DNA of 64,000 bases. It comes from Planctomycetia bacterium. GTDB lineage: Bacteria > Planctomycetota > Planctomycetia > Pirellulales > UBA1268. Below the pieces are notes generated by a model. It saw nothing but the letters and a program-made list of their open reading frames with translations, ran no database searches and had not been told where the DNA came from. Numbering within the stretch: the first letter of the stretch is position 1; every line of letters starts with the position of its first letter. A program made the position numbers and the translations under genes. Of this stretch, positions 28,029 to 37,900 are shown one piece after another. The DNA is taken from assembly GCA_014192425.1 (NCBI GenBank), contig BJHK01000007.1:124001-188000 (forward strand). Reading direction: 5' to 3'.

Positions 28029-28400
28029 TCAGGTACGGCGCGGCCGTCGCACGCGACCACGCTCGAGGGCCGCGAGCTGCGTCGGGCTCGCCTTTCTGGT
28101 CCGTCGCGGCTTCATGATTCCGGTCACGGACGAGAGGCGGCCGCGCGGGAAAACAACCGTGACGCCGTCGCTGCCGTCGTGGGCGATCTCGACGAAAGGC
28201 AGCCGCCGCAGCCGGTTGGCCACCGCGCCCGCGCTGGTCGTTGAGGCCGCGAGCAGGTCGCCTCCCCAGGGGCAGATGTCCCCGTACCGGCAGAGCACCT
28301 TGTAGTTCCACGGGTCCGACCAGCGCCCGCCGGCGGCCTCGTCGAGGCCGATCTTCCAGCGATGGCCGAACTCCGATCGCAGATTGATGGGCGTGCTCAT
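28029..28400 (-). CDS. Hypothetical island protein
   Basis: A 123-residue protein of unknown function. Its ATG overlaps the stop of the upstream gene (ATGA), so translation is coupled. The middle (CRYGDICPWGGDLLAAST) has two Cys and Trp residues, and the C-terminus is Arg-rich and may bind nucleic acid. Similar proteins occur in integrase-linked planctomycete islands as far as I recall; I could not test this. Confidence 0.6.
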   Translation of the reverse strand: MSTPINLRSEFGHRWKIGLDEAAGGRWSDPWNYKVLCRYGDICPWGGDLLAASTTSAGAVANRLRRLPFVEIAHDGSDGVTVVFPRGRLSSVTGIMKPRRTRKASPTQLAALERGRVRRPRRT

Positions 28401-28699
28401 CGGCGAGCCTCCCGCTTCGTGACGAAGTCGATGAGGTCGCTGCCGAGGACGTAGAGCCGCTTGCCCGAGCGGTGGGTCTTCAGACCCGCCCGGACGGCTG
28501 CCCGGAAGGCGGCGTCGCGCCAGCCCATTCGGTCCTTGATTTCATCGAGTCGGTATAGGGCATTCGGTATGACTGCCCCTATCGACGTCGGGGGGGACTG
28601 AAATGCCCCAAGACGACTGCCGGTCTTTTTCACAGGTTGGCTCCCAGTTCGCCGGAGCACAACCGCGTGCCCCAGATAACTGAGACAACTTGTGGACAA
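28397..28699 (-). CDS. Small HTH protein of island/phage type
   Basis: The C-terminal 55 residues (YRLDEIKDRMGWRDAAFRAA ... GKRLYVLGSDLIDFV) have the winged HTH pattern of excisionase-like or helix_turn-helix_17 proteins. The N-terminal 45 codons begin at a TTG and look non-conserved, so the real start may be an internal GTG. It is upstream of the 123-residue gene with a four-base overlap. Confidence 0.55.
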   Translation of the reverse strand: MSTSCLSYLGHAVVLRRTGSQPVKKTGSRLGAFQSPPTSIGAVIPNALYRLDEIKDRMGWRDAAFRAAVRAGLKTHRSGKRLYVLGSDLIDFVTKREARR

Positions 28700-28778
28700 T
28701 CACCGTCAGCAAGGAGCTGCTAACCGAAGAAAAACCCGTGCGTCACTGCACATTGTTCGTGGACTATGAACATCACTG

Positions 28779-29693
28779 TTAGTCCGCGGACTCCTCGGCA
28801 TCGGCCAGCTCATCAAGTTTGGACCCGTTCTGGGCATACCAGGCTTTGGCCGCGGGATCGTTTTCAATCGCCCGGCGGGCCGCGGCATCGAGCGGCTGCA
28901 GCTTCACCTCACGGCCAATACTGAGGCCATTTTTAGCAGCGAACTCGTTGTTCCTCGTCGCGCCCGATTTCGAAGCTTCGCCGCCGTTGCCATTCAACTC
29001 ACTCGCCGCGTTGTTCGGGTCCAATCTCGCCGCATTGCCACGCTTCCGGTGCAGCGCCCAACTCTTGTATTCATCCGTTCGCCGGAAAGTCTTGGCGGCT
29101 TTTTCGGTGTAACCGCACGCGGTCGCGTGCTCATAGTCGTACAAACTGTACACCTTCTTGATCAGCTCCTGCTCGATCTCCCCCTCCGTTCGTCCCGCAT
29201 TTGTCATCCGCACGATGATCGCGTTCACTTTGGCTCGCAATTTTTCGCCGGCCTCCTTCTTGGTGACCTCTCTGCGCCGTTTCTTGCCCCCCTTGGCCTT
29301 ACCGCCAAGTGATCGCTTCTGACACGACGCCGATGTTCGATGTCCGCCGACGCGGTTGTCGCCCCAAAGTCTCGACTTGTTGCCCTGGGGGCGGGCAAGG
29401 CTGTCTCGCCGATCGTTGCCGTCGGCGGGCGCCGCCGGCAACGCAAGATCACGGAAGCCGTCCAGCGATTCCAGAGAATCGCCGCCCGACCCAAGTAAGA
29501 ACGCAGGCCGTCGGGCCATCTGCTGCTTCATTTTGAGGAGCGGGTAGTGAGGGTGCCGCTCCAAGGTTCGTTCCAGTTCCAGCAGGCCTGGGGTCTGGAA
29601 CATTTCCTTGCCGAGCGCATCCAAGCTTTCGCAGCCCGAGCAAGATGTGAGTGGGTTACGGTCGCCGGCGATGCCGCTGGGGTGGGTGGTCAT
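28779..29693 (-). CDS. Hypothetical island protein, highly charged C-terminus
   Basis: A 304-residue protein read from the ATG at 29693, which follows GGAGG at eight bases. No family is recognised. The centre is a Lys/Arg-rich stretch (KAKGGKKRRREVTKKEAGEK) followed by a predicted helical region with TEGEIEQELIKKVYSLYDYE. The positive region suggests nucleic acid binding. It is divergent from the BREX operon, sharing its upstream region. Confidence 0.6.
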   Translation of the reverse strand: MTTHPSGIAGDRNPLTSCSGCESLDALGKEMFQTPGLLELERTLERHPHYPLLKMKQQMARRPAFLLGSGGDSLESLDGFRDLALPAAPADGNDRRDSLARPQGNKSRLWGDNRVGGHRTSASCQKRSLGGKAKGGKKRRREVTKKEAGEKLRAKVNAIIVRMTNAGRTEGEIEQELIKKVYSLYDYEHATACGYTEKAAKTFRRTDEYKSWALHRKRGNAARLDPNNAASELNGNGGEASKSGATRNNEFAAKNGLSIGREVKLQPLDAAARRAIENDPAAKAWYAQNGSKLDELADAEESAD

Positions 29694-29788
29694 GATTGAG
29701 CCTCCGCTCGGTAATACGGCGTCCCTGCCTAGGTTGAAGACAGACCTCGCTTGAGCCGCAGATAGGCTACCCATATTGACTTGCCAGT

Positions 29789-29864
29789 CCAGCATCTTTT
29801 TTGGAAGGCGTATTTTCTCCGCGAAATAAAGCGTTTCCGATGCTGGCCGGCGGGTTTGCCGGCC
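29789..29864. promoter_or_regulatory. Control region before the BREX operon
   Basis: CCAGCATC at 29789-29796 and its inverted copy at 29839-29846 frame an AT-rich 42-base stretch. A hairpin GGCCGGC/GCCGGCC follows at 29845-29864. It lies between divergent genes, 80-150 bases before the first BREX gene. The layout fits an operator over a promoter, but I see no good -35/-10 pair. Confidence 0.4.
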
Positions 29865-29941
29865 AAATGCACAACCCCCTTGCGAGGCCCCCTTCCGCGC
29901 TGGCACATTGGTCCCCAATCCACCCCCTTGGGGAGCCGCCT

Positions 29942-30805
29942 GTGCAGGCCACCACCGCTCTACCGTTCTTCCCGCAGCGCATCGCGATCGACATCAAGGT
30001 CGGCCCGAAGCCGCGCGCCTACCGCGACGTAGACGGCGTCGGCTTCCGCCGCGGCGACGTCGGCACGCACACCAGCCGCACGATCATGCTCGCCGAACTC
30101 ACGGCGCTCTTCGACGCCGTGCCGGCCACCGCGAGCGAGGCCGACATCACCGTCGCCATTCGCCATGCCAACTGCTTGAGCAAGTCGACCACCTCCACGC
30201 GGCGGCTCACCCACCAGCGGCTCACTGAACTCTACGCCCTCGATCCTCACGTGCCGATCTACCGCGTCCTGCGGCGGCTCTGGTCGCTCGAGCCATCGGG
30301 CCGACCGCTGCTCGCGCTGCTCGTCGCCATCGCCCGCGACCCGATGCTCGCCGCCAGCGCTCCCGCGGTCGTGCTGCTACCAATCGGCGCCGACTTCGCT
30401 CGCGGCCCCATGAAGGACGCGATCCGGGCAGCCATCGGCGACCGACTCAGCGACGCCATCCTCGACAAGGTCGTTCGCAACGCCGCCAGCTCGTGGACGC
30501 AGTCGGGCCACCTCGCAGGCCGTTCGATCAAGACGCGACGCCGCGTCATCGCGACGCCGGCCACGGTAGCGCTCGCGGTCTACCTCGCCCACGCGGCCGG
30601 CTTCCGCGGCCCGCATGTGTTCGCGAGCGCCTGGACGAAGCTCCTCGACGCCGACGCTGACGCGGCTCGCAGCCTGGCGATCGAGGCCAAGCGGGCCGGG
30701 CTCATCGACATGCGTGCGTTCGGCGACGTGGTGGACGCGTCCTTCGACCGCCTCGACCCGGGCCTGCCCGCCGCCAGCACGACCACCTCGGAAGGAGTCG
30801 CCTGA
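29942..30805 (+). CDS. First gene of the BREX operon (brxA position)
   Basis: A 287-residue protein at the place of brxA in type-1 BREX. The GTG at 29942 has GGGGAG six bases upstream. The sequence is mostly helical, with the conserved-looking segments RTIMLAELTALFDAVP, VPIYRVLRRLW, GRPLLALLVAIARDP and ASSWTQSGHLAG. DUF1819 BrxA proteins are usually nearer 200 residues, and I do not see a clear match, so it may be a divergent BrxA or a class-specific replacement. It is 14 bases before brxB. Confidence 0.65.
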   Translation: MQATTALPFFPQRIAIDIKVGPKPRAYRDVDGVGFRRGDVGTHTSRTIMLAELTALFDAVPATASEADITVAIRHANCLSKSTTSTRRLTHQRLTELYALDPHVPIYRVLRRLWSLEPSGRPLLALLVAIARDPMLAASAPAVVLLPIGADFARGPMKDAIRAAIGDRLSDAILDKVVRNAASSWTQSGHLAGRSIKTRRRVIATPATVALAVYLAHAAGFRGPHVFASAWTKLLDADADAARSLAIEAKRAGLIDMRAFGDVVDASFDRLDPGLPAASTTTSEGVA

Positions 30806-30819
30806 CGGCGTAGTCACCC

Positions 30820-31383
30820 ATGGGCCGCATCGAAGAACTCTCCGAGCACTACGCCAAGCACGTCTCCCTGCCCTGGGAACGGGGCGTCGCCGGCGCCCAG
30901 CGCGTGATCATGGTCGTCTACGACAAGGAGGCCGAGCGGATGCTCCGGGCCCGCCGGCAGCTCTTCGCCACCGCCACTGAGGCCGCCGGCCACGGCTGGC
31001 ACGTAGTCGACCTCTCCGACGCCTTCGCCGCCTGGATCGCGGCCGACGATTTTCGGGACGCCTACTTCGAGTCGCCCGAGGATCTGGAACTCAAGCTCCA
31101 GACCGAGTTCGTGGACGTCCTGGCCGCCAAGGTCCGCGAGGCCCTCACCGCCGCCGAGGTCACCGACAACTCCGTCGTCGCCCTGTTTGGCGTCGGCAGC
31201 CTGTTCGGATTCGCCCGCGTCTCGCAGATCGTCCGGGCCATCGAGCGTGACGTCCGCGGCCGCCTCGTGATCTTTTTCCCGGGCCACTTCGAGCAGAACA
31301 ACTACCGGCTCCTCGACGCCCGCGACGGCTGGAACTACCTCGCCGTCCCCATCACCCACGCCGGCAACCAGCACGCCCAGTAG
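30820..31383 (+). CDS. brxB: BREX protein BrxB (DUF1788)
   Basis: A 187-residue DUF1788 protein. The family hallmarks are RVIMVVYDKEAERMLRARR near the start and the end region GRLVIFFPGHFEQNNYRLLDARDGWNYLAVP. BrxB is required for type-1 BREX defence, and its biochemical role is unknown. It lies 14 bases after the first gene and 21 before brxC. Confidence 0.9.
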   Translation: MGRIEELSEHYAKHVSLPWERGVAGAQRVIMVVYDKEAERMLRARRQLFATATEAAGHGWHVVDLSDAFAAWIAADDFRDAYFESPEDLELKLQTEFVDVLAAKVREALTAAEVTDNSVVALFGVGSLFGFARVSQIVRAIERDVRGRLVIFFPGHFEQNNYRLLDARDGWNYLAVPITHAGNQHAQ

Positions 31384-31404
31384 CACCACCACCAGAGGTC
31401 CGCC

Positions 31405-34400
31405 ATGAGCATGGCCACCATCAAAGACATCCTCCTCATCGACCCGTCCCGGGAGCCGCTGGTCAACAACGGCCAAGCCCGCCTCGCGGACCAGACCGAC
31501 GAGAAGGTCGTCGCCGAGCTGCGCGGCGAGCTGAAGATGTTCGTCTGCGAGGGTGAGTTCGCCCGCGGCCTCGACTGCATCCTCTCGGAGTACCTCGGCA
31601 ACCTCGGCAACTCGTCGCAGAAGGCCGTCTGGGTCAGCGGCTTCTTCGGCAGCGGCAAAAGCCACCTCCTCAAGATGCTCGCCCACCTCTGGGCCGACAC
31701 GCCCTTCGCCGACGGCGCCACGGCCCGCGGGATCGTGCCCGAGATGCCGAAGGAGATCCGGGCCCACTTCACCGAACTCGACAACGCCGGCCGCCGCCAT
31801 GGCGGACTGTTCTCCGCCGCCGGCACGCTCCTGGCCGGCTCCCACGACCGCGTCCGCGAGACGGTCCTCGGCGTGATCCTGCGTGCCGCCGGGCTGCCGG
31901 AGCAGTATCCCGTCGCCCGGTTCGTCCTCTGGCTCGAGCGGGAAGGGGCTCTCGACAAGGTGAAGAAGCACGTCGAGGCCAACGGCGGCGTGTGGGAGAA
32001 GGAACTCGCGAACCTCTGGGTGAGCACGCGGATCCGCAAGGCGATTCTGGCGTGGGACAAGAACTTCGCCCCCAGCGAGGCCGACGTTCGGGCGGCGCTC
32101 AAGCAGCAGTTCCAGGAGCAGACCGGCGACCTGACCACGCCGGAGTTCATCGGCCTGGCCAAGGACGTCCTCCTCCGCCACGCCGCCAACACCTCCAACA
32201 ACCCCGAGCAGCTGCCCTGCACCATCATCCTGCTCGACGAGGCCCAGCAATACATCGGCGACTCGCACGACCGCTCGACGGTCTTCACCGAGTTGGCAGA
32301 GGCGCTCACCAAGCAGTTCGACGGCCGCATGCTGCTCGTGGCCGCCGGACAGCAGTCGCTCAACGACGTCGAACTGCTCCACAAGCTGATGGACCGGTTC
32401 GTCGTGAAGGTGCCGCTCTCCGACACCGACGTCGAGACGGTCACCCGCAAGGTGTCGCTCCGCAAGAAGCCCGGCGCGATCCCCACCGTCACGAGCACCG
32501 TCGAGTCCCACGGCGGCGAAATCGCCCGCCACCTTCAGGGCACGAAGATCGGGCCGCGCACGAGCGACGACAAGACGATCGTGGCCGACTACCCGCTCCT
32601 GCCGGTCCGCCGTCGGTTCTGGGAGGAGTGCTTTCGTCAGATCGACGCCGCCGGAACGAAGAGCCAACTGCGGTCGCAGCTCTCGATCATCCACGACGCC
32701 GTCGGCAAGCTCGCCGACGACCGGCTCACGGCCGTCATCCCGGCCGACGCCCTCTACGACTCGCTCAAGGCCTACATGCTCGGCACGGGCGTTCTCCTGC
32801 GGGAGATCCACGAACGGATCGAGGAGCTGGGCGTGCCGGGCACCACCGACGCCGTTCTCGCCAAGCGGATCGCCAGCCTCGTGTTCCTGATCTCGAAGCT
32901 GCCCACCAACCTCGGGGCCGATCTCGGCGTCCGCGCGTCCGCCGCCCACATCGCCGACCTGCTCGTCAGCGATCTGGCCGCCGACAACCACGTCCTGCGG
33001 CAGAAGGTCGCCGAGTCGCTCGAAAAACTCGTCGAGAGCGGCCTGCTCATGAAGGTGGACGACGAATACCGGATGCAGACGCGGGCCGGATCGGAGTGGC
33101 TGGCCACCTACAACAAGAAGCAGCAAGAGATCCGCGGCAGCGAGCCGAAGATCCAGGAGGTCCGCAACAACCTCGTCTATGCCGCCATCGACGAGGCCGT
33201 CCGCGGGGTGCGCATCCTCCAAGGCCTGCCGAAGGAGCCACGCGACCTGTCGGTAGACCGCGACGCCACGCCGCCCACCCCCGGCGGTCGCGGCCTAACC
33301 GTCTGGGTCCGCGACGGCTGGTCCGCTGCCGAGAAGGATGTGACGGCGGCTGCCCGGAAAGCCGGAGCCTCGTCATCGCTCATCTACTCGTTCATTCCCA
33401 AGGCCTACGCCGACGACCTCAAAACCGCGATCGTCAACTCCGAGGCCGCCAACAGCACGCTCGAAACCTACGGCCCGCAGTCCGAGGCCGAGGGCCAGGA
33501 GGCGATGCGGGCGATGACGAGCCTGCGGGATAGCGCCATCAACAACCGCGACCGGCTGATCCGCGACATCGTCAGCGGCACGAAGGTCTGGCTCGGCGGC
33601 GGCACCGAACAGCTCCACACCACGCTCGCCGAGAAGCTGAAAGTCGCCGCCGAGGCTGCTGTCGCCCGCCAGTTCAAGGATTTTTCCGCGGCCGACAAGG
33701 CGTCGTGGGACGTCGTGATGAAGCGGGCGAAGGAGGGCACCGACAAGCCAATGGAGCCGATCGGGCATACGGGCGCGGTCGAGACCCACGCCGTCTGCGT
33801 CGAGGTGCTCGGCCGCACGGCCACGGGCGCGACGGGCAGCGAAGTCCGCTCACAGCTCCAAGACCCACCCTTCGGCTGGCCGAAGGACGCAATCGATGGC
33901 GTGCTCGTCGTACTCGTGGGCGCCGGGCACCTGTCGGCCAAGCTCAACAACGCGCCCATAGCCGCGGCCCAACTCGACCAGAACAAGATCACAAAGACGA
34001 TCTTCACGCGCGAAACGAAGACCATCTCGATGGCCGACCGGCTCAAGGTTCGCGGCACGCTCGCAAAACTCGGCTTCAAGCCCAAAGGCAACGATGAGGA
34101 CGGTCCGCTTGCCGCCGACTTCCTGAAGAAACTCGCCGAAATAGGGCGGCATACCGGTGGCGAGGAGCCGCTGCCGCCGCACAAGTCGGTGGTGTTCATC
34201 GAAGACATCCAGCGGCTCACCGGCGTCGAGATGCTCGCCGAGATGGTCGCCAAGAAGGCCGACCTCGATACCGCCGCCGATGTGTGGCCCGCGCTTGCCA
34301 CGCTCGCCGAAACCCGCCTCGCCGCCTGGGACGAACTCCACAAGCTCTTCGACCACGCCAAGAACGAGCCGGGCGCTGCCACCATCAACGCCGACATCGA

Positions 34401-34890
34401 GGCTGTCCGCACCGGCCGCCTGCTCCTCGATTCGTCCGACCCGCTGCCGCCGATCCGCGCCAAGATCGCCGAGATCCTCCGCAAGCGGCTCAAGGACACC
34501 TTCGACGACCACAAGGCCACCTTCGACCGCGAGGTGGCGCAGCTCACCGCCACACCCGTCTGGGGCCAGCTCCCGGCCGACAAGCAGACGGCCATCCTCG
34601 CCGATATCGGCCTCCGCGAGCCTGACGCCGTGGACGTCTCCACCGACGCGACCATTGCCGCTGCCCTCGCCGAACGGTCGATCGACGCCCGCCGCAACGC
34701 CGCCCTCGCCGTGCCCACGCTCGCTGGCCAGGCCCTCCGCAAGGCCGCGGCCACCGTCGAGCCCCAGGCCCGCAGCGTCACGGTCGAGAAGACCACGCTC
34801 CGCAACGGCGACGACGTCCGCGAGTGGGCCAAGCGGGCCGAGAGCCAGCTGCTCGAGGAAGTGAAGAAGGGCCCCGTGCTCGTCTCGTAA
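31405..34890 (+). CDS. brxC: BREX P-loop ATPase BrxC
   Basis: A 1161-residue AAA-like ATPase of BREX (earlier PglY). Walker A GFFGSGKSHLLK is at about residues 79-90, and Walker B IILLDEAQQ is near 275-280, followed by the long C-terminal helical region normal for BrxC. It interacts with the methylation/defence complex. It is encoded between brxB and pglX with small gaps, and the codon use is uniformly GC-rich. Confidence 0.92.
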   Translation: MSMATIKDILLIDPSREPLVNNGQARLADQTDEKVVAELRGELKMFVCEGEFARGLDCILSEYLGNLGNSSQKAVWVSGFFGSGKSHLLKMLAHLWADTPFADGATARGIVPEMPKEIRAHFTELDNAGRRHGGLFSAAGTLLAGSHDRVRETVLGVILRAAGLPEQYPVARFVLWLEREGALDKVKKHVEANGGVWEKELANLWVSTRIRKAILAWDKNFAPSEADVRAALKQQFQEQTGDLTTPEFIGLAKDVLLRHAANTSNNPEQLPCTIILLDEAQQYIGDSHDRSTVFTELAEALTKQFDGRMLLVAAGQQSLNDVELLHKLMDRFVVKVPLSDTDVETVTRKVSLRKKPGAIPTVTSTVESHGGEIARHLQGTKIGPRTSDDKTIVADYPLLPVRRRFWEECFRQIDAAGTKSQLRSQLSIIHDAVGKLADDRLTAVIPADALYDSLKAYMLGTGVLLREIHERIEELGVPGTTDAVLAKRIASLVFLISKLPTNLGADLGVRASAAHIADLLVSDLAADNHVLRQKVAESLEKLVESGLLMKVDDEYRMQTRAGSEWLATYNKKQQEIRGSEPKIQEVRNNLVYAAIDEAVRGVRILQGLPKEPRDLSVDRDATPPTPGGRGLTVWVRDGWSAAEKDVTAAARKAGASSSLIYSFIPKAYADDLKTAIVNSEAANSTLETYGPQSEAEGQEAMRAMTSLRDSAINNRDRLIRDIVSGTKVWLGGGTEQLHTTLAEKLKVAAEAAVARQFKDFSAADKASWDVVMKRAKEGTDKPMEPIGHTGAVETHAVCVEVLGRTATGATGSEVRSQLQDPPFGWPKDAIDGVLVVLVGAGHLSAKLNNAPIAAAQLDQNKITKTIFTRETKTISMADRLKVRGTLAKLGFKPKGNDEDGPLAADFLKKLAEIGRHTGGEEPLPPHKSVVFIEDIQRLTGVEMLAEMVAKKADLDTAADVWPALATLAETRLAAWDELHKLFDHAKNEPGAATINADIEAVRTGRLLLDSSDPLPPIRAKIAEILRKRLKDTFDDHKATFDREVAQLTATPVWGQLPADKQTAILADIGLREPDAVDVSTDATIAAALAERSIDARRNAALAVPTLAGQALRKAAATVEPQARSVTVEKTTLRNGDDVREWAKRAESQLLEEVKKGPVLVS

Positions 34891-34905
34891 CAAGCGCCAT
34901 CATCC

Positions 34906-37900
34906 ATGCCACCACTCGATCGCACGCTCCGCCGGGGCCTCGAAAACGCCGTGAAGGCTGCCCGCCGGGTGGCCGAACAGGCCGCAACGAAGGCGCTCGA
35001 ATCGCTCGCCGTCGGCCACCACGAACCGTGGCCGGGCCAGCCGACCGCCGACCGCACGCTCCGCGTCAAACTCCGCGCCCGCGGCCGGCAACTCGGCGAC
35101 GCCCTCGATCCCAAAACAGGAAAACAAGCCACCACGCGGCTCGTCCACGAGGTCGCCTACGAGCACTGGCACCGGATGCTCTTCGCGCGGTTCCTCGCCG
35201 AGAACGACCTGCTCATCGAACCCGACTCCGGCGTCGCCATCAGCCTCGACACCTGCCGCGAACTGGCGAAGGAACGCGGCACCGACGTCTGGATGCTCGC
35301 CAGCCGATTCGCCCAGACGATGCTGCCCGAGATCTTTCGGGCCGACGATCCCGTGCTCGCCGTGGAACTGGCCCGCGAGGACCAGCTTGAACTGGAGAAG
35401 ATCGTCGCCGACCTCGGCACCGACGTCTTCACGGCGTCCGACTCGCTCGGCTGGTGCTACCAGTTCTGGCAGGCGGAGAAGAAAGATTCCGTGAACGCCT
35501 CGGGCGTGAAGATCGGCGCCGACGAGCTGCCCGCCGTCACGCAGCTCTTCACCGAGGACTACATGGTGGATTTCCTGCTCGACAACACGCTCGGCGCGTG
35601 GTGGGCCGGGAAAGTGCTCGCGGCCGATCCGTCGATCGCCGCGTCAGCCACGAGCGAAGACGACCTCCGCAAGGCCGTGTCGCTGCCGGGCGTACCGTGG
35701 GCCTACCTGCGGTTCATCAAGCCTGACGACGGCGAAGGCGCGGGCACGTGGCGACCGGCCGCGGGCACGTTCGACGGCTGGCCACGCGCCGTCAAGGATC
35801 TCACCTGCCTCGACCCCTGCATGGGCAGCGGCCATTTTGTTGTCGCGATGTTCGACCGGCTCGTTCCGCTGCGGATGCGCGAAGAGGGCCTGAGCGAGAC
35901 GGCGGCGATCAAGGCCGTCATCCGCGACAACCTCTATGGGTTGGAGATCGACCCCCGCTGCACGCAGATCGGCGCCTTCAACCTCGCCCTCGCAGCCTGG
36001 CGGCGGGTCGGCCACATCCCCCTGCCGCCCATGCACATCGCTTGCTCCGGCCTCGCGCCAAACGCCACCGAGGACGAATGGGTGGCGCTAGCCGAGGGTA
36101 ACTCGCGGCTCGAAGAAGGTATGCGGCGGCTCCACGGGCTGTTCAAGGACGCCCCGGTGCTCGGCAGCCTCATCAACCCAGGGGCCGAAGGCTACGCGGC
36201 GTTCGAGGCGTCATTCGCCGAGTTGCAGCCGATTCTGGGGAAGGCGCTCGCGAAGGAAGGCAGCGACGACGCCGAGCACGAGATGGCGGTGACGGCCCGC
36301 GGCGTGGCGAAGGCGGCGGAGATTCTTGGGCGACAGTTCACGCTCGTGGCGACGAACGTGCCGTATCTGGCGAAAGACAAGCACGCGCCGCTGCTCGCTT
36401 CTCGTTGTGAATCGAGATTCCCGGCGGCCCAGCGCAATCTGGCGTACGTATTTCTGCAATGCGGACTGGAAATCGCCCGCGCGGGAGGGACCGTTGCCAT
36501 GGTCACTCTTCAAAACTGGTTGTTTCAACCGGCATATCCCGAGCTGCGGAAAGCGATATTGAGCCAAAGCGACTGGAATCAAGTCGTCCGGTTGGGGGCG
36601 AAAGGATTCCAAACGCCGATGTGGGACTTCAACGTGATGCTTTTCATCACATCAAAGTCGCTCCCGACTGACTCATCCTGTCTCCCATCACTCAATGTTG
36701 AAGGCGCTCGATCCCCGGAAGAGAAGGCTCGGTCATTGGTCACCACACAAGTGACCACGTCGAACCAGCTCGGGCAAATGCGAAATACTGACTGCATCGT
36801 GCTGGAGGATCTGACGCGGTCCGCCATGACGACGCTTGGTGACTACATGACGACGGCCCAAGGCCTTGTCACTGGCGATGACAACAAATTTGTCAGGCGA
36901 TGGTGGGAATCGCCGCTCCTTAGCGATGAGTGGACTTGGTTGCACCTTCAGCCTCGAAACACGGAACCGTATTCCGGGCGTGTAGCCACAATCCGGTGGC
37001 AAGGCGGATCGGGTGATCTGCACAAGCGATCCAAGGCTCACAACTTTCCACCTCCTGAGTTCTTGGGGGCGGCAGGTGTCGCCATCCAAAGGATGGATCT
37101 CAATGCGACAATTTTCTCTGGCAATGTTTTCGGTGACCACCTAGCGCCCCTCGTACCACGAGATGTATCGACGCTTCTTCCCTTGTGGTGTTTCTGCGAG
37201 TCAGCCGATTTTACAGCCGAAGTTCGCAAAGTAGACGCGGCGCTAAAGGTGGCGGTGGGCTCTTTCGCCAAGGTGCCATTCGATCTTCCTCACTGGGAAA
37301 CAGTTGCCGCCGAACGTTACCCGGCAGGCATGCCAGTTCCACACACCTCCGACCCCACCCAGTGGCTCTTCAACGGCCACCCGAAGGACTCCGACAGCCC
37401 GCTCCACGTCGCCGTCGCCCGGCTCGTCGGCTACCAGTGGCCGCGGCAGACGGGCTCGGAGTTTCCCGACTGCCCGGCGCTCGGCGCCGACGGTCTCGAA
37501 CGGCACGCCGACGCCGACGGGATCGTCTGCCTGTCGAGCGTCCGCGGTGAGCCAACGGCGGCGGATCGGCTCCTCTCCCTGCTGGCCGACGCCTACGGCT
37601 CCGACTGGTCGGCTGACCTCCGCGACAAGCTGCTCGCCGACGTGGACGCCAATGGAAAAACCCTCGACGACTGGCTCCGCGACTCGTTTTTCGAGCAGCA
37701 CCTGAAGCTGTTCCACCAGCGGCCTTTCGTCTGGCACATCTGGGACGGCCTCCGCGACGGGTTTCATTGCCTCGTCAACTACCACCGGCTCGCGGGCCCC
37801 GATGGGCAAGGCCGCCGCACGCTCGAAAAGATCGCGTACGAATACCTCGGCGACTGGATCACCCGGCAGAAGGCGCAGCAGGCGGCCGGCGAGGAAGGCG

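Noticed and set aside
30814-33222. 802-codon minus-strand frame opposite brxB and brxC
   Set aside because: Length alone is misleading at this GC content; the plus strand encodes BrxB and the BrxC P-loop, and the antisense protein is a repetitive Leu/Val/Asp/Gly shadow.
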